Positions 43,519-54,724 are shown, counted from the stretch's first letter. The stretch is 64,000 nucleotides of DNA from Bacillota bacterium (GCA_013177945.1 JABLXW010000014.1:30286-94285), one strand, 5' to 3'. The notes: a model not told the origin generated them from the letters alone. Made by a program: numbers and translations.

Positions 43519-43597
43519 CCGGTCTCCCTCCTTTCCCGCTGTTCTGCCGGTTAAGTCGCCTGTCTTAAAAGAACGAACCTGTTTCGCGGTTCAGGGT

Positions 43598-45427
43598 TTA
43601 CGAAGATCTTTCTGAAAAAAGCAGCTGTTTTTTCAAAACCTCGAGCTGCGCATACAAACCATGTAATTCTGCCATCAAGTCCTTAATTCCTTCCAGTTCC
43701 CCGTTCCTTTCACGTTCCCGCAAAGCTGCAAGAACCGCTGCAATCCGGGAGTTTACCTGCTCTTTTTTCAAAACCTGCAGGTAATCCCTGAGGATCCGCT
43801 CCTGCTGCTGCGGGTCGAGGTCCTGCTCCGTGCCGGTCAGAAGGAGCCCGGCCAGCTCCGCCTGATCCTCCTCGGGAACTCTCTCCAGGAGTTCGGCAGG
43901 GGTGGTCCACCCGAACTGCTCCAGGAGGCGGACGTAGTCTCCCAGCTTCCCTTCAAAAATTCCCAGGCCCACCTCCTGCCGCACGTACTCCCAAACCTCA
44001 CGGTTCGAGCACATCAACCTGAAAAGCCCGCGCCGGGCGGCCTCGGCCGCGGAAAGCTTTTGTGCTGCGAAAACTTGTTTGCCTTTTTCCATAGTATATC
44101 TAATTTTTTCATTTCTATCCTTTCTTACCCGCTCCCTGCCGATGTAGCGAAGCAGTTCGGCCCGGATCGCCCCCTCCGCAACCCCAAGCCGCTCGGAGAT
44201 CAGCCTGATGTACCCATCCCGCACCACAAGGTTTTCGATCCGGGCGAGGTCCTCCAGGAGCGCTCCGACGATCTCCGCCTTGCCGAAAACGGTCTCCGGA
44301 TCGGACTGCTGCATGGCTTGCGCCAGCTTGTACTCAAGATGGGACATGACGCGCTCCTTCAAGGCGGCCGCGAAGGCCTCCCTCCCCCGGCTGCGCAGGA
44401 ACTCATCCGGATCCTTCCCATCAGGGAGATCCAGGACGTAAACCCGCGCCCCCAGCTCCAGGAGATAACCCGCGCCCCGCAGGCTGGCGGCAGAGCCTGC
44501 CGCGTCCTGGTCGAAGGCCAGGACGACTTCGGGGGTATAGCGCACCAGAAGCCTGGCCTGCTCCCGGGTAAAAGCGGTCCCCAGCACTGCGCACGTGTTT
44601 GTGAAACCGTACTGGTGGGCCGCAATGCAGTCCATGTAGCCCTCCACCACCAGCACCCGGCCCTCTTCCCGGATCCCGGGTATTGCCAGGTGAAGCCCGT
44701 AGAGGTTTCTTCCCTTGCTGAAAACAAAAGATTCCGGCGAATTCAGGTACTTCGGCTGTTCTTCCCCTAAAGCCCTCCCCCCAAAGCCCAGGCAGCGCCC
44801 CTGGGGGTCGAAGATCGGGAAAATGACGCGGCCCTGAAAGCGGTCCTGCTGCACTCCCTGCCGGATCAGGATTAAACCCGCCCTGGCAAGCACCTGCCGG
44901 GAATAACCCCTGCCTTCAAGGAATTCCAGCAAAGCCGTCCCGCTCTCCGGGGCAAAACCCAGCGAAAATTTTTCCCACATCTCCGGGGAAACCCCGCGCC
45001 CTTTCAAGTAGGCGCGGCCCTTTTCCCCTGCTGCTTCATCCCGTAATATCTTATGATAAAATGCAGCAGCCTCGCTATTTAATTCGTAATACCCCTCTCT
45101 GCGCTCCCTGTCCCCCCTGGCCTCGCCGGAACGGGGGACAACCAGTCCCAGCCGGTGCGCCAGTGCTTCAACGGCTTCCGGGAAGGTAAGGTGGTCCTTT
45201 TTCATTAAAAAAGTGAAGACATTTCCTCCCGTACCGCAGCCAAAACAATAAAAAATCTGCTTCGCAGGCGAAACGGTAAAGGAGGGGGTTTTCTCCGGGT
45301 GAAAGGGGCACAGCCCCACATAGTTCTGCCCCGTTCTTTTCAAAACCACATACTCGCCGATCAATTCGACAATATCTATCCTGTTCCGAACCGTTTCCAC
45401 AAAATCCCCAGGTATAAGCCCCGCCAT
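43598..45427 (-). CDS. dnaG: DNA primase DnaG
   Basis: 609 residues from the ATG at 45427 (MAGLIPGDFVETV, the family start); ATG at 45439 abuts its ribosome site. Zinc ribbon CPFHPEKTPSFTVSPAKQ then FYCFGCG near 40-62, TOPRIM core LVVEGYMDCIAAHQYGF near 258 and LAFDQDAAG near 305, and a helical helicase-binding C-terminus. Makes RNA primers at the replication fork. Confidence 0.96.
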   Translation of the reverse strand: MAGLIPGDFVETVRNRIDIVELIGEYVVLKRTGQNYVGLCPFHPEKTPSFTVSPAKQIFYCFGCGTGGNVFTFLMKKDHLTFPEAVEALAHRLGLVVPRSGEARGDRERREGYYELNSEAAAFYHKILRDEAAGEKGRAYLKGRGVSPEMWEKFSLGFAPESGTALLEFLEGRGYSRQVLARAGLILIRQGVQQDRFQGRVIFPIFDPQGRCLGFGGRALGEEQPKYLNSPESFVFSKGRNLYGLHLAIPGIREEGRVLVVEGYMDCIAAHQYGFTNTCAVLGTAFTREQARLLVRYTPEVVLAFDQDAAGSAASLRGAGYLLELGARVYVLDLPDGKDPDEFLRSRGREAFAAALKERVMSHLEYKLAQAMQQSDPETVFGKAEIVGALLEDLARIENLVVRDGYIRLISERLGVAEGAIRAELLRYIGRERVRKDRNEKIRYTMEKGKQVFAAQKLSAAEAARRGLFRLMCSNREVWEYVRQEVGLGIFEGKLGDYVRLLEQFGWTTPAELLERVPEEDQAELAGLLLTGTEQDLDPQQQERILRDYLQVLKKEQVNSRIAAVLAALRERERNGELEGIKDLMAELHGLYAQLEVLKKQLLFSERSS

Positions 45428-45507
45428 GCAGCCATCCATCCCTTTGTTGCTTCTTTAAAACTTAGTTCGCCGCTTTCCTGTTATCTCCTCTTTTACCTGC
45501 GGGACCC

Positions 45508-46527
45508 TCACGCGTCAACCCAGGGAAAGGGAAGGAAGTGCTTTTCAAAGGTTTTAATCGCAAACCTGTCCGTCATTCCTGCCACATAGTCAACAACGCA
45601 TCGTTCAATCCCTTCAGTTTTGGCCTTTTCCTGCAACTCAACAGGAAGATCCGCCGGGTTTTCTACGTAATACCGGTACAAAATCTTTATTATTCGCCGC
45701 GCCTTTAATTCCTCCTTCTTTGCCAGGGATCCAATGTAAACATTCTGAAAAAGAAACTCCCGGAGCTTATCCGTCGCCTCCTGAACAGCCTCCCCCATTC
45801 TGATTTCGGGCTTGTCCCAACTGTGCTGGATTAAATCCAGCACCATCGTGTTGATCCGCGTTTTATGGCGGTCCCCCAGAACCCGGATGCTTTCCCGGGG
45901 CAGATCCTCAAGCCTGATGATGCCGGCCCGGAGGGCGTCGTCGACATCATGGTTGATGTAGGCGATGCGGTCCGCAATCTTGACAATCTGGCCCTCGAGG
46001 GTGGCAGGCTTGACGGGCCCCGTATGGTTTAAGATCCCATCCCGCACCTCCCAGGTCAGGTTGAGCCCCCTTTCCCCCTCCAGCTTTTCGACAATCCGCA
46101 GGCTCTGCTCGTTGTGGCGAAACCCGGCGGGGAAAACTTCGTTCAGGGCCTCCTCCCCGGCGTGCCCAAAAGGCGTGTGGCCGAGATCGTGACCCAGGGC
46201 GATGGCCTCCGTCAGGTCCTCGTTGAGCCTGAGGGCGCGGGCAATGGTCCGGGCAATCTGGGCAACTTCCAGAGTATGGGTGAGCCGCGTCCGGTAGTGG
46301 TCCCCCTCCGGCGCAATAAAAACCTGGGTTTTATGCTTGAGGCGGCGGAAGGCTTTGGAGTGGATGATCCGGTCGCGGTCCCGCTGGAATTCGGTGCGGA
46401 CAAGGCAGGGTTCCTCAGGGAAAAGACGCCCGCGGGTGCGGGCACTTAAAACGGCATAGCGGGAGAGATAGGCGGCTTCCCGCCTCTCAATCTCGCTCCG
46501 GATGCACGACCGCTCTTTCAAAGGCAC
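45508..46527 (-). CDS. dgt: dGTPase-like HD-domain triphosphohydrolase
   Basis: 339 residues. RTEFQRDRDRIIHSKAFRRLKHKTQVF, the HD motif in LGHDLGHTPFGHAGEEALNEV and INHDVDDALRAGI are diagnostic of the deoxyguanosinetriphosphate triphosphohydrolase-like family. Releases tripolyphosphate from dNTPs. First of the dgt-dnaG-sigA cluster, a common Clostridia order. Confidence 0.92.
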   Translation of the reverse strand: MPLKERSCIRSEIERREAAYLSRYAVLSARTRGRLFPEEPCLVRTEFQRDRDRIIHSKAFRRLKHKTQVFIAPEGDHYRTRLTHTLEVAQIARTIARALRLNEDLTEAIALGHDLGHTPFGHAGEEALNEVFPAGFRHNEQSLRIVEKLEGERGLNLTWEVRDGILNHTGPVKPATLEGQIVKIADRIAYINHDVDDALRAGIIRLEDLPRESIRVLGDRHKTRINTMVLDLIQHSWDKPEIRMGEAVQEATDKLREFLFQNVYIGSLAKKEELKARRIIKILYRYYVENPADLPVELQEKAKTEGIERCVVDYVAGMTDRFAIKTFEKHFLPFPWVDA

Positions 46528-46532
46528 ACCCC

Positions 46533-47135
46533 CTAGCGGCGGAGCCTTAAACCCTGAGTCGCCTCGGCAACTTCAACAACCCGCCGCGCCAGGATGCGCG
46601 TGCGGTTGATGCCATTCTCATCCTCTTTCGCGGGGCGCTGGGCGCAGGCACCCTGGTGCCCGCAGTCGTAATCCCGGTGGCCGTCTCCCACCACAATCAT
46701 CCCCTGGACCAGCATCAGATCGTGAATCGCCTTCAGGGCGGCTTCCTGCCCCCCGAAGCGGGCTCCCGCCACCGCAACCCCCCCGCCGACCACATTCAAA
46801 AGGGCCTTTTCGCCGCGGAGAACCCTCGTTTTATCCCAGAACGCCTTCAACTGGCCGGAAATCGTCCCAAAGTAAACCGGGCTCCCTACAATCAAACCAT
46901 CTGCAGCGCGCAAGAGGTCCAGGGCGGCGCCGAGCTTGTTCCCCTCTCCGCAGCTTCCCTTGCAGGGTGAGGAACAATCCCTGCAAAAAGGCATTTCCAG
47001 GTCGGCCAGGACATCCGCGGCGTGGACCAAATGGGTTTTTGCGCCGAGGGCCTCGGCCACAAGGAGCGCTTCCCGAACAAGGAAAGCGGTGTTTCCATCC
47101 TTCCGGGCGCTTCCGTTGATGCCCACAATAAACAA
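46533..47135 (-). CDS. Flavodoxin-fold NAD(P)H-dependent FMN reductase family protein
   Basis: 200 residues from the TTG at 47135 with GGAGGTG 6 bases upstream. FIVGINGSARKDGNTAFLV is the FMN phosphate loop, GLIVGSPVYFGTISGQLKAFWDKTR the isoalloxazine loop, and a C-x2-C-x4-C-type insert (CRDCSSPCKGSC) is typical of the iron-sulfur flavoprotein relatives of anaerobes, where it may carry a cluster. Function: flavin-mediated electron transfer or oxidative stress defence; partner unknown. Confidence 0.82.
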   Translation of the reverse strand: MFIVGINGSARKDGNTAFLVREALLVAEALGAKTHLVHAADVLADLEMPFCRDCSSPCKGSCGEGNKLGAALDLLRAADGLIVGSPVYFGTISGQLKAFWDKTRVLRGEKALLNVVGGGVAVAGARFGGQEAALKAIHDLMLVQGMIVVGDGHRDYDCGHQGACAQRPAKEDENGINRTRILARRVVEVAEATQGLRLRR

Positions 47136-47215
47136 CCCTTCCACCTCCCACCCCAGCGTAAAAAGCAAAACACGCTAACATTATTATATACTTTCCCGGC
47201 ACCCCATGTTCCTGC

Positions 47216-47250
47216 CGCAAAAATAAATTCCCGGGCAAAGAACCCGGGAA
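47216..47250 (-). terminator. Intrinsic terminator of ppdK
   Basis: TTCCCGGG and CCCGGGAA (47228-47250) with a 7-base loop, followed on the minus strand by TTTATTTTT. It lies about 53 bases beyond the ppdK stop. Confidence 0.85.
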
Positions 47251-47302
47251 AGCATTTGTCTGACAGATGAAGGGCTAAAAGGCCGAAGACACCGCCCCGG
47301 GA

Positions 47303-49951
47303 TTATTTTCTGTGCTTGATTGCAGCCTGGGCAGCTGCGAGGCGGGCGATGGGAACCCGGTAGGGAGAGCAGCTCACGTAGTCCAGGCCAGTCAGGTGGC
47401 AGAACTCGATGGAGTTGGGCTCTCCCCCGTGCTCCCCGCAGATCCCCAGCTTCAGCTTGGGGTTTGCCTGCCGGCCGAGTTCCACCGCCATTTTTACCAG
47501 CTTTCCGACCCCGGCCCGGTCGAGCACGGCGAAGGGGTTGTGCGCCAGGATCTTTTTCTCGATGTACTGGGGGATAAACTTCCCCTCGGCGTCATCCCGG
47601 CTGAAGCCATAGGTCGTCTGGGTCAGGTCGTTTGTGCCGAAGGAGAAGAAGTCTGCCACCTTCCCCACCTCGTCGGCGGTGAGGCAGGCCCGCGGGAGTT
47701 CGATCATCGTCCCGATGGGAACATCCAGTTTAATCCCCGTTTCCGCGGCAACAGCCTGCATCACTTCCAGGCAGAGCTCCCTCAGGATTGCCAGTTCTTC
47801 CGCCCCCATCACCACCGGAATCATGATTTCCGGCCGCGGCTGGTAGCCTTCCTTAATCAACTGCGCGGTTGCCTGCAGGATCGCCCGCACCTGCATGGCG
47901 TAAATCTCCGGGGTCGTGATCCCGAGCCGGCAGCCCCGGTGGCCGAGCATTGGATTGAACTCCGAAAGAGCCCGCGCCCTCCGGAGGATCGCCTCCTTCC
48001 GGACAATTTCCTCGCGGTCTCCACCCGTCAGCCTGAGCTGGGTAATCTCCACCGCCAGCTCTTCAGTTTTAGGAAGAAACTCGTGCAGCGGAGGGTCGAG
48101 GAGCCGGATGGTAACGGGAAGCCCGTCCATCGCCTTCAAAATTCCGTAAAAATCTCCCTGCTGCATGGGAAGGAGCTGGTCCAGGGCCTGCTTGCGCTCC
48201 TCTGGGGTTTCGGCCAGGATCATCGCCTGGACGATGGGCACGCGCTCCGGCGCCATGAACATGTGCTCGGTGCGGCAGAGCCCGATCCCCTCGGCGCCGA
48301 ACTGCCGCGCCCGCGCGGCATCTCCCGGCGTATCGGCATTCGCCCGCACCCCGAGAACCCTGATCTCGTCGGCCCACTCCAGCAGGACGCGGAACTCCTC
48401 GCTCAGCTCCGGCTCGATCAGGGGAACGGCGCCCAGGATCACCCTCCCGGTGCTCCCGTCGATGGAGATCAGGTCTCCCTCCCTGACCTCCAGGCCGTTG
48501 ACCGTGAATTTCTTCGCCTCGTAGTCAATCCTCAGGGCTTCGCAGCCGCAGACACAGGGCTTCCCCATCCCCCGCGCCACCACGGCGGCGTGGCTGGTCA
48601 TGCCCCCCCGGCTGGTAAGAATTCCCTGTGCAGCAACGATCCCGTGGATGTCGTCCGGCGTCGTCTCCGTCCGGACGAGAATCACCTTTTCCCCGCTCTG
48701 CCCCAGCTTCTCGGCTTCATCAGCATCAAAGACCGCTTTTCCTGAGGCGGCCCCTGGAGAGGCGGGAAGCCCCTGCGCGATCACCTCCAGCTTTACCCTG
48801 GGGTCGATCTGACGGTGCAGGAGCTGGTCCAGCTGGCCGGGCTCGATCCGAGCCACGGCCTCTTCCCTGGTAATCAGTCCTTCCCGGACCATGTCGACGG
48901 CCACCTTAACCGCCGCAGCGGCGGTGCGCTTGGCGGTCCGGGTCTGAAGCATGTAGAGCCTGCCCCGCTCAATAGTAAACTCAATGTCCTGGACATCCCG
49001 GTAGTGCCTTTCCAGCAGTTCACTTATCCTTTCGAACTCGCGGTAGGTCTCCGGCATTTCCTCCTGCAGCTTTGCAAGCGGTTGAGGCGTCCGGATGCCT
49101 GCCACCACATCCTCGCCCTGGGCGTTCATCAGGTATTCCCCGTAGAGAACCTTCTCTCCGGTTGCCGGATTCCGGGTGAAGGCCACGCCCGTTCCGCTGC
49201 TCTCTCCCATATTCCCGAAAACCATTGCCTGGACGTTGACGGCGGTCCCCAGGTCGTCCGGGATCTGGTGCACCTTCCGGTAGACTACAGCGCGGGGGTT
49301 GTTCCAGGAATCAAAGACTGCCTTGACGGCCATGCGCAACTGCGTCATGGGATCCTGAGGAAAATCCTCCCCTGTGGCCGTTTTCACAATTTCCTTGTAC
49401 TCCCGGATTACCTCCTTCAGCAGGCCCGCGTCAAGCTGATGGTCGTACTCCAAACCATGCTGCTGCTTGCACCTGGTGAGCACCTCTTCAAACCGGGAGT
49501 GCTCAATTCCCAGTACGATGTCGCCGAACATCTGGATGAAACGCCGGTAGCAGTCCAGCGCGAAGCGCTCATCCTGCGTCGCTGCCGCCAGCCCCTCAAC
49601 GGTCCGGTCGTTCAGGCCCAGGTTCAAGACCGTATCCATCATCCCCGGCATGGAAACCGCCGCTCCGGAACGAACGGAAACAAGGAGAGGGTTGTTCAGA
49701 TCTCCAAAGGTTTTCCCGGTCCTTTCCTCCAGGATGTGCAGGGCCTTCTGAATCTGCTCTTCGAGACCGGGCGGAAACTCCTTCTGGCGGGCGTTGTATT
49801 CATTGCAGGCTTCTGTGGTGATGGTGAAACCGGGCGGCACAGGGAGACCGAGATTGGTCATTTCCGCCAGCCCTGCCCCCTTCCCCCCCAGCAGATCTTT
49901 CATGTCAGCCCTTCCCTCATCGAGCAGGTAAACGTACTTTTTACCTAACAT
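47303..49951 (-). CDS. ppdK: Pyruvate, phosphate dikinase
   Basis: 882 residues, typical length. N-terminal ATP-grasp part ([50 protein letters not shown]), phosphohistidine domain with the catalytic histidine in [24 protein letters not shown] near 455, and C-terminal PEP/pyruvate barrel ([47 protein letters not shown]). Interconverts pyruvate, ATP and phosphate with PEP, AMP and PPi. Overlaps the gene of its regulator by 11 bases. Confidence 0.97.
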   Translation of the reverse strand: MLGKKYVYLLDEGRADMKDLLGGKGAGLAEMTNLGLPVPPGFTITTEACNEYNARQKEFPPGLEEQIQKALHILEERTGKTFGDLNNPLLVSVRSGAAVSMPGMMDTVLNLGLNDRTVEGLAAATQDERFALDCYRRFIQMFGDIVLGIEHSRFEEVLTRCKQQHGLEYDHQLDAGLLKEVIREYKEIVKTATGEDFPQDPMTQLRMAVKAVFDSWNNPRAVVYRKVHQIPDDLGTAVNVQAMVFGNMGESSGTGVAFTRNPATGEKVLYGEYLMNAQGEDVVAGIRTPQPLAKLQEEMPETYREFERISELLERHYRDVQDIEFTIERGRLYMLQTRTAKRTAAAAVKVAVDMVREGLITREEAVARIEPGQLDQLLHRQIDPRVKLEVIAQGLPASPGAASGKAVFDADEAEKLGQSGEKVILVRTETTPDDIHGIVAAQGILTSRGGMTSHAAVVARGMGKPCVCGCEALRIDYEAKKFTVNGLEVREGDLISIDGSTGRVILGAVPLIEPELSEEFRVLLEWADEIRVLGVRANADTPGDAARARQFGAEGIGLCRTEHMFMAPERVPIVQAMILAETPEERKQALDQLLPMQQGDFYGILKAMDGLPVTIRLLDPPLHEFLPKTEELAVEITQLRLTGGDREEIVRKEAILRRARALSEFNPMLGHRGCRLGITTPEIYAMQVRAILQATAQLIKEGYQPRPEIMIPVVMGAEELAILRELCLEVMQAVAAETGIKLDVPIGTMIELPRACLTADEVGKVADFFSFGTNDLTQTTYGFSRDDAEGKFIPQYIEKKILAHNPFAVLDRAGVGKLVKMAVELGRQANPKLKLGICGEHGGEPNSIEFCHLTGLDYVSCSPYRVPIARLAAAQAAIKHRK

Positions 49952-50759
49952 CTCGCTCCCCCTTATAATAAATTTCTAAAACCTTGCTCGCCGTTTCCTC
50001 CACCGCTTTATTGGTGACATCGATGACCGGGCACCCCAACTGGGCCATAATCCGGTCTGCATATGCCAGCTCCTTCTGGATCCGGTCGAGATTGGCGTAC
50101 TCGGCATCTGTAGTCAAACCGAGCGCCTTCAAGCGCTCCATGCGGATCTGGTTAAGCGGATTTGGTTTAATGGTGAGGCCGATGATCTTCCGGGCCGGAA
50201 TTTTGAAGAGTTCGGCGGGCGGCGCCACCTCCGGGACGAGGGGAACATTGGCCGCCTTGATCCGCTTGTGGGCCAGGTACATGCAGACCGGGGTCTTGGA
50301 GGTCCGGGAAACCCCGATGAGCACCACATCAGCATAAAGCAGGCCGCGCGGGTCCTTGCCGTCGTCGTATTTTACCGCAAACTCAATGGCCTCCACCCGG
50401 CGGAAGTACTGGTCGTCCAGGCGGTGCAGAAGCCCCGGCTGCATCTTGGGAACCAGATCGGTGGCCCTGGTCAACGCCTCCAGCATCGGCCCCAGGATGT
50501 CTACAGTCGGAATGTTCCTGGCGCGGGCCATTTCCTCCAGCTCTTCCTTGAGCCCAGGGATGACCAGAGTGTAGGCAATCACGCCGGGCACTGCGCTCGC
50601 CTCTTCGATCACCTGGGCAATCGTACTCCTTTCACTTACATAGGGAAAGCGCCGGATTTCGAATCTCCCCGCATTGAACTGGCTTGCTGCAGCGCGTGCC
50701 ACAAACTCCGCCGTTTCTCCTAGTGAATCAGAGACCACGAAAATTACCGGAATCCTCAT
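49941..50759 (-). CDS. ppsR: PPDK regulatory protein (bifunctional kinase/phosphorylase)
   Basis: 272 residues from the ATG at 50759 ([24 protein letters not shown]); ATG 50771 is directly on the ribosome site. The P-loop [15 protein letters not shown] near 152 and [16 protein letters not shown] are the signatures of the DUF299 family, which switches PPDK by ADP-dependent phosphorylation and phosphate-dependent release of a threonine next to the catalytic histidine. Directly upstream of ppdK. Confidence 0.94.
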   Translation of the reverse strand: MRIPVIFVVSDSLGETAEFVARAAASQFNAGRFEIRRFPYVSERSTIAQVIEEASAVPGVIAYTLVIPGLKEELEEMARARNIPTVDILGPMLEALTRATDLVPKMQPGLLHRLDDQYFRRVEAIEFAVKYDDGKDPRGLLYADVVLIGVSRTSKTPVCMYLAHKRIKAANVPLVPEVAPPAELFKIPARKIIGLTIKPNPLNQIRMERLKALGLTTDAEYANLDRIQKELAYADRIMAQLGCPVIDVTNKAVEETASKVLEIYYKGERDVR

Positions 50760-50785
50760 AAAGGAAAACATCTCCTCTCAACAAA

Positions 50786-51532
50786 CTATTTACCTTCCCC
50801 CAACTCCACAAAGATCCGCACAACTGTGGTTTTCGTAAACCGCCCGGTCACTTTCAGCCTTTCTTTTCCGTTTTCAATCACCTGAGGAACGACAACAGGC
50901 AAGGCATCAATTTCGTGTTCGCACAGCTTGCGCGCGGCCTCGTAAACGGACTCCTCCCCGGTTACGGTAACCACGTTTGGAACACGGGTCATAACGACCC
51001 GGACCGGAACCTTATGCAGGTCGATCTGCCCCAAAGCCACCTTCAGAAGGTCCTTCCGGGAAACAACGCCCTCCAGGTATCCTTCTTCAGAAACAATGAA
51101 AAGGGTCCCCACGTCCTCGGTAAAAAGGGCAACAATGGAATCATAAACGGAAGTGTCGCCCTTCACGACAACCGGAACCGCCTTCACTTCGTCGACCTTC
51201 AGGCGGCGGATTTCCTCGGCTGCCAGCATCCGGGGCGTCTTCCCGCTGCAGAAATAGCCTACCCTGGGCCTGGCCTCTAAAAGACCTGCCATCGTTAAAA
51301 CGGTTAAATCAGGCCTCAGGGTGGCGCGCCGCACATTGAGCAGGGCGGCGATCTGCTCTCCTGTGATGGGGGCATGCCTCTTGACGATTTCGAGAATCTG
51401 TTCCTGCCGGGGTGTCAGTTCGATGGGTAGAGACCTCTCTTTTTCCAGAATTCCTGCCCCGGTCGGAGATTCCGCACCCCGACCGGGAATCTTCTTTAAA
51501 TTCAAGAAAACAGGTCTCAATAATAATTGCAA
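50786..51532 (-). CDS. HTH/CBS-domain transcriptional regulator (CcpN-like)
   Basis: About 248 residues; the start is uncertain because no ATG or good ribosome site precedes ELTPRQEQILEIVKRHAPITGEQIAALL, the start of the helix-turn-helix domain near residue 38. Two CBS motifs follow (VKAVPVVVKGDTSVYDSIVALFTEDVGTLFIVSEEG; VVTVTGEESVYEAARKLCEHEIDALPVV). CcpN represses gluconeogenic genes in Bacillus and senses ATP/ADP. Its place upstream of ppsR-ppdK suggests control of PEP synthesis. Confidence 0.88.
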   Translation of the reverse strand: MQLLLRPVFLNLKKIPGRGAESPTGAGILEKERSLPIELTPRQEQILEIVKRHAPITGEQIAALLNVRRATLRPDLTVLTMAGLLEARPRVGYFCSGKTPRMLAAEEIRRLKVDEVKAVPVVVKGDTSVYDSIVALFTEDVGTLFIVSEEGYLEGVVSRKDLLKVALGQIDLHKVPVRVVMTRVPNVVTVTGEESVYEAARKLCEHEIDALPVVVPQVIENGKERLKVTGRFTKTTVVRIFVELGEGK

Positions 51533-51640
51533 AATGTGCTATACTATTTCCCGTTTCTCTCTAAAATATATACTACAATTATATACGATTTCTACCTGAA
51601 AAGTCCTTCTTCGCGACGGGAATTTTTCCTGAAGATGAAA

Positions 51641-53716
51641 TTATTGCTGCCTCACGATTTTGCCAAGATCTCCCAGTTCACCCAGGGTTGCGGCAATGTC
51701 TTGCAGGAGGGCAAGCCGGTTCTCCCGCAAAGCATCATCCTCCACCATCACCATGACCCCCCTAAAATAACGGTCGATGGGCTCCACCAGAGAGGCCCCT
51801 ACCTGCAGCGCCTGCCTGAAATCCATTTTCCGCACCAGGCGGGCCACGTCTTTTTTAATTTTCTGCCAGGCACGGTAAAGCTCCCGCTCCTCCTCTTCGG
51901 CAAAAAGGGCGGGGTTGACCTCCTTCCCGGCAGCATGGCGCGCCAGGTTTGCCGCCCTGGTGTAGGCCGTGAGGAGGGCGTCAAAGGCGGGCGTCCCCCT
52001 CATTTCCGCCAGGGCCTCAAGGCGCGCCCGGACGACGAGGAAGCGGTCGTGGGTGGGGCCCAGGGCGGCATCGACGAGATCATAGCTGTAGCCCTGGTCC
52101 AGGAAGAGGCTGCGGAGGCGCGCCCGGAAAAAGTCGGACAAACCCTCCTGAACGGCCGCGAGGGGTGCCTTGAATTCCGCATCCCGGTAGGCCCGGTAGG
52201 CCTGCTCGATCAGGGCGGCAAGAGAAAAATCAAATTTCTGGGAGAAGGCGATGTGGCAGATTCCCAGAGCCTGCCGGCGCAGGGCGTAGGGATCCTGGGA
52301 GCCTGTGGGCTCCAGACCCAGACCGAAGCAGCCCACAAGGTTGTCGATTTTATCGGCCAGCGCCACTACAGCCCCCGGCTTCGTCCTGGGAGGCTCGTCA
52401 CCCGCAAAGCGCGGGTGATAATGCTCCCTGATCGCCTGGCAGACCCCTTTGTTTTCGCCGCCAGCAGCAGCGTACTCGGCCCCCATGATCCCCTGCAGTT
52501 CCGGAAACTCGTAGACCATGTTCGTGAGCAGGTCCGCCTTTGCAAGGAGGGCGGCCCGTTCTGCCACCTCCCGCTGCCTCTCCGTAAGCCTCAGGGCCTC
52601 CCCCAGATACCGGCTCAGCGCCACCAGGCGCTGCACCTTGTCGTAAACCGTTCCCAGCCCTTCCAGGAAAACAATGGTTTTCAGTTTCTCCACCCGGTCT
52701 GCAAGAGGTGTTTTCAGGTCCTCCTCGTAGAAAAATTCGGCATCCTGGAGGCGCGCCCTCAGCACCTTTTCGTTCCCTTCCCGGACGAGGTCGGGGTCTC
52801 TGACCGGCCCGTTGCAGAAAACGATGAACTTCGGAAGGAGCTTCCCCTGGTCATTCCAGACCGGGAAATAGCGCTGGTGCTCCTGCATGGGGGTAATGAT
52901 CACCTCCGGCGGAAGGCGCAGAAAGCGGGGGGGGAAGCTGCCGACAAGAGAGGTGGGATACTCCACGAGATGGGTAACCTCCTCCAGCAGTTCCCGGTTG
53001 GGAAGCACCTTCCCCCCGGCCTGGGCGGCCGCCGTCTGGGCAAGCTCCCAGATCATTTTTTTGCGCTCCTCCTGGTCTACGATGACAAAGGCGCGCCGCA
53101 TCTGCTCCAGGTATTCCCCGGGCGTCCGGACGGTAATGGGTTCTTTTGACACAAAACGCAGCCCGTAGGTGAACCGGTCCGCCTTCAGTCCGTCCAGGGC
53201 AAATTCAACCACTTCCTCTCCCAGCAGGGAGAGGAGCCAGCGGATCGGGCGGGCAAACTTCAATTCCCCGTCAGCCCAGCGCATCGGCTTCGGGAAAGAC
53301 AGGCGGGTGATCAACCGGGGAAGCTGCTCCCCCAGGACCTCCCGGGTCGGCTGCCCCGGAATGAGCTTCCGGGCAAAGACGTACTCCCCTGCCGGGGTTT
53401 CCCGCACAACCAGGTCTGCAACCTGAACCCCCTGGCTCCGGGCAAAACCCTCCGCCGCCCGGGTGGGCCGCCCCTCTTCATCGAAGGCCGCCCGCCGGGG
53501 AGGGCCCTTCACCTCCTCGACGAGGTCGGCCTGGCGCTCCCCGATGTTAAAAACGTAGAGAACGAGCCGGCGGGGGGTTCCGCAGGTTTTGACAACTTCA
53601 AAATCGATTCTGTTTTCGGTGAGCATGGCCTCTCCCAGCTCCTTGAGCTGCCGGAGTGCAGGCTCCATAAACCGCGCCGGAAGCTCCTCGGTCCCGATTT
53701 CCAGCAAGAAGTCCAC
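51641..53716 (-). CDS. glyS: Glycyl-tRNA synthetase beta subunit
   Basis: 691 residues from the GTG at 53716, which has AAGGAGG 9 bases upstream and gives VDFLLEIGTEELPARF, the family start. VFCNGPVRDPDLVREGNEKVLRARLQDAEFFYEEDLK and RALGICHIAF-like RRQALGICHIAFSQKF blocks identify the beta chain; the C-terminus has the anticodon-binding region. Works as an alpha2-beta2 enzyme with GlyQ. Confidence 0.96.
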   Translation of the reverse strand: MDFLLEIGTEELPARFMEPALRQLKELGEAMLTENRIDFEVVKTCGTPRRLVLYVFNIGERQADLVEEVKGPPRRAAFDEEGRPTRAAEGFARSQGVQVADLVVRETPAGEYVFARKLIPGQPTREVLGEQLPRLITRLSFPKPMRWADGELKFARPIRWLLSLLGEEVVEFALDGLKADRFTYGLRFVSKEPITVRTPGEYLEQMRRAFVIVDQEERKKMIWELAQTAAAQAGGKVLPNRELLEEVTHLVEYPTSLVGSFPPRFLRLPPEVIITPMQEHQRYFPVWNDQGKLLPKFIVFCNGPVRDPDLVREGNEKVLRARLQDAEFFYEEDLKTPLADRVEKLKTIVFLEGLGTVYDKVQRLVALSRYLGEALRLTERQREVAERAALLAKADLLTNMVYEFPELQGIMGAEYAAAGGENKGVCQAIREHYHPRFAGDEPPRTKPGAVVALADKIDNLVGCFGLGLEPTGSQDPYALRRQALGICHIAFSQKFDFSLAALIEQAYRAYRDAEFKAPLAAVQEGLSDFFRARLRSLFLDQGYSYDLVDAALGPTHDRFLVVRARLEALAEMRGTPAFDALLTAYTRAANLARHAAGKEVNPALFAEEEERELYRAWQKIKKDVARLVRKMDFRQALQVGASLVEPIDRYFRGVMVMVEDDALRENRLALLQDIAATLGELGDLGKIVRQQ

Positions 53717-53759
53717 CAGCAACAACCTCCTTGTTTTCTGCTGACCCGGCAACTGCCGC

Positions 53760-54704
53760 TTACCCGGCAACCGGGGCCGGTCTTTTCCTCTCTTCCAGGG
53801 GAGGGAGCCCGAGCCGGGCGCGCGCCGCGGGATCCCTCAAGAGGGGGTAGCCGAGCCGCTCCCGCTGGGCAAGGTACCCGTGGGCGCAGAGGCGCGCCAG
53901 GTGCCGGACGCGGGCTATGTAAGACGTCCGCTCCGAGACGCTCAGGGCACCCCGCGCGTCCAGCAAATTAAAGGTATGAGAGCACTTGAGGACGTAATCG
54001 TAAGCGGGCTGCACCAGGCCCTTTTCGATGACGCGGGCTGCCTCCTTTTCGTACATATCAAAAAGGGTGAAGAGCATCTGGGTATCCGCCACCTCAAAGT
54101 TGTAGCGGGAGTAGTCGACCTCACCCTGGTGGTGCACGTCACCGTAGGTGATGTCCCCCGTCCAGATGACGTCGAAAACGCTGTCCACCTTCTGGATGTA
54201 CATGGCGATCCGCTCGATCCCGTAGGTGATTTCGGCGCTTACGGGCCGGCAGTCGATCCCCCCGCACTGCTGAAAATACGTGAACTGGGTGATCTCCATC
54301 CCGTCCAGCCAGACCTCCCACCCGAGCCCCCAGGCGCCCAGGGTGGGAGATTCCCAGTTGTCCTCGACAAAGCGGACATCGTGGCTGGGAAGGTCGATCC
54401 CGAGATACGCCAGGCTGTCAAGGTAAAGGTCGATCACATCATCGGGAGAGGGCTTTAAGATAACCTGATACTGGTAGTAATGCTGAAGCCTGTTGGGATT
54501 CTCCCCGTAGCGGCCGTCGGTGGGGCGCCGGGAGGGCTCAACATAGGCCACGTTCCAGGGCTCCGGCCCCAGCGCCCGCAGAAAAGTGGCAGGGTTCATG
54601 GTGCCTGCCCCCTTTTCCAGATCATAGGGCTGTTGGATGATGCAGAACCTGCCCCAGTATTCGTTTAAAGCATGGATGATCTCTTGAAAGGTCCAGCAAG
54701 CCAA
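53760..54704 (-). CDS. glyQ: Glycyl-tRNA synthetase alpha subunit
   Basis: 314 residues from the TTG at 54704 (AAGGAGG 8 bases upstream), giving [24 protein letters not shown] close to the N-terminus as in the family. [30 protein letters not shown] and [20 protein letters not shown] are diagnostic catalytic blocks. Followed by glyS after 43 bases and preceded by a T-box leader. Confidence 0.97.
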   Translation of the reverse strand: MACWTFQEIIHALNEYWGRFCIIQQPYDLEKGAGTMNPATFLRALGPEPWNVAYVEPSRRPTDGRYGENPNRLQHYYQYQVILKPSPDDVIDLYLDSLAYLGIDLPSHDVRFVEDNWESPTLGAWGLGWEVWLDGMEITQFTYFQQCGGIDCRPVSAEITYGIERIAMYIQKVDSVFDVIWTGDITYGDVHHQGEVDYSRYNFEVADTQMLFTLFDMYEKEAARVIEKGLVQPAYDYVLKCSHTFNLLDARGALSVSERTSYIARVRHLARLCAHGYLAQRERLGYPLLRDPAARARLGLPPLEERKRPAPVAG

Positions 54705-54724
54705 GGCCCAAACCTCCTTCTCAA

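Noticed and set aside
51527..53149. Open frame of 540 codons opposite glyS
   Set aside because: It is antisense to the well-conserved beta subunit of glycyl-tRNA synthetase, has low-complexity composition rich in Pro, Gly, Arg and His, and no motif. High-GC codon bias creates such frames; similar ones lie opposite ppdK and the P-type ATPase.
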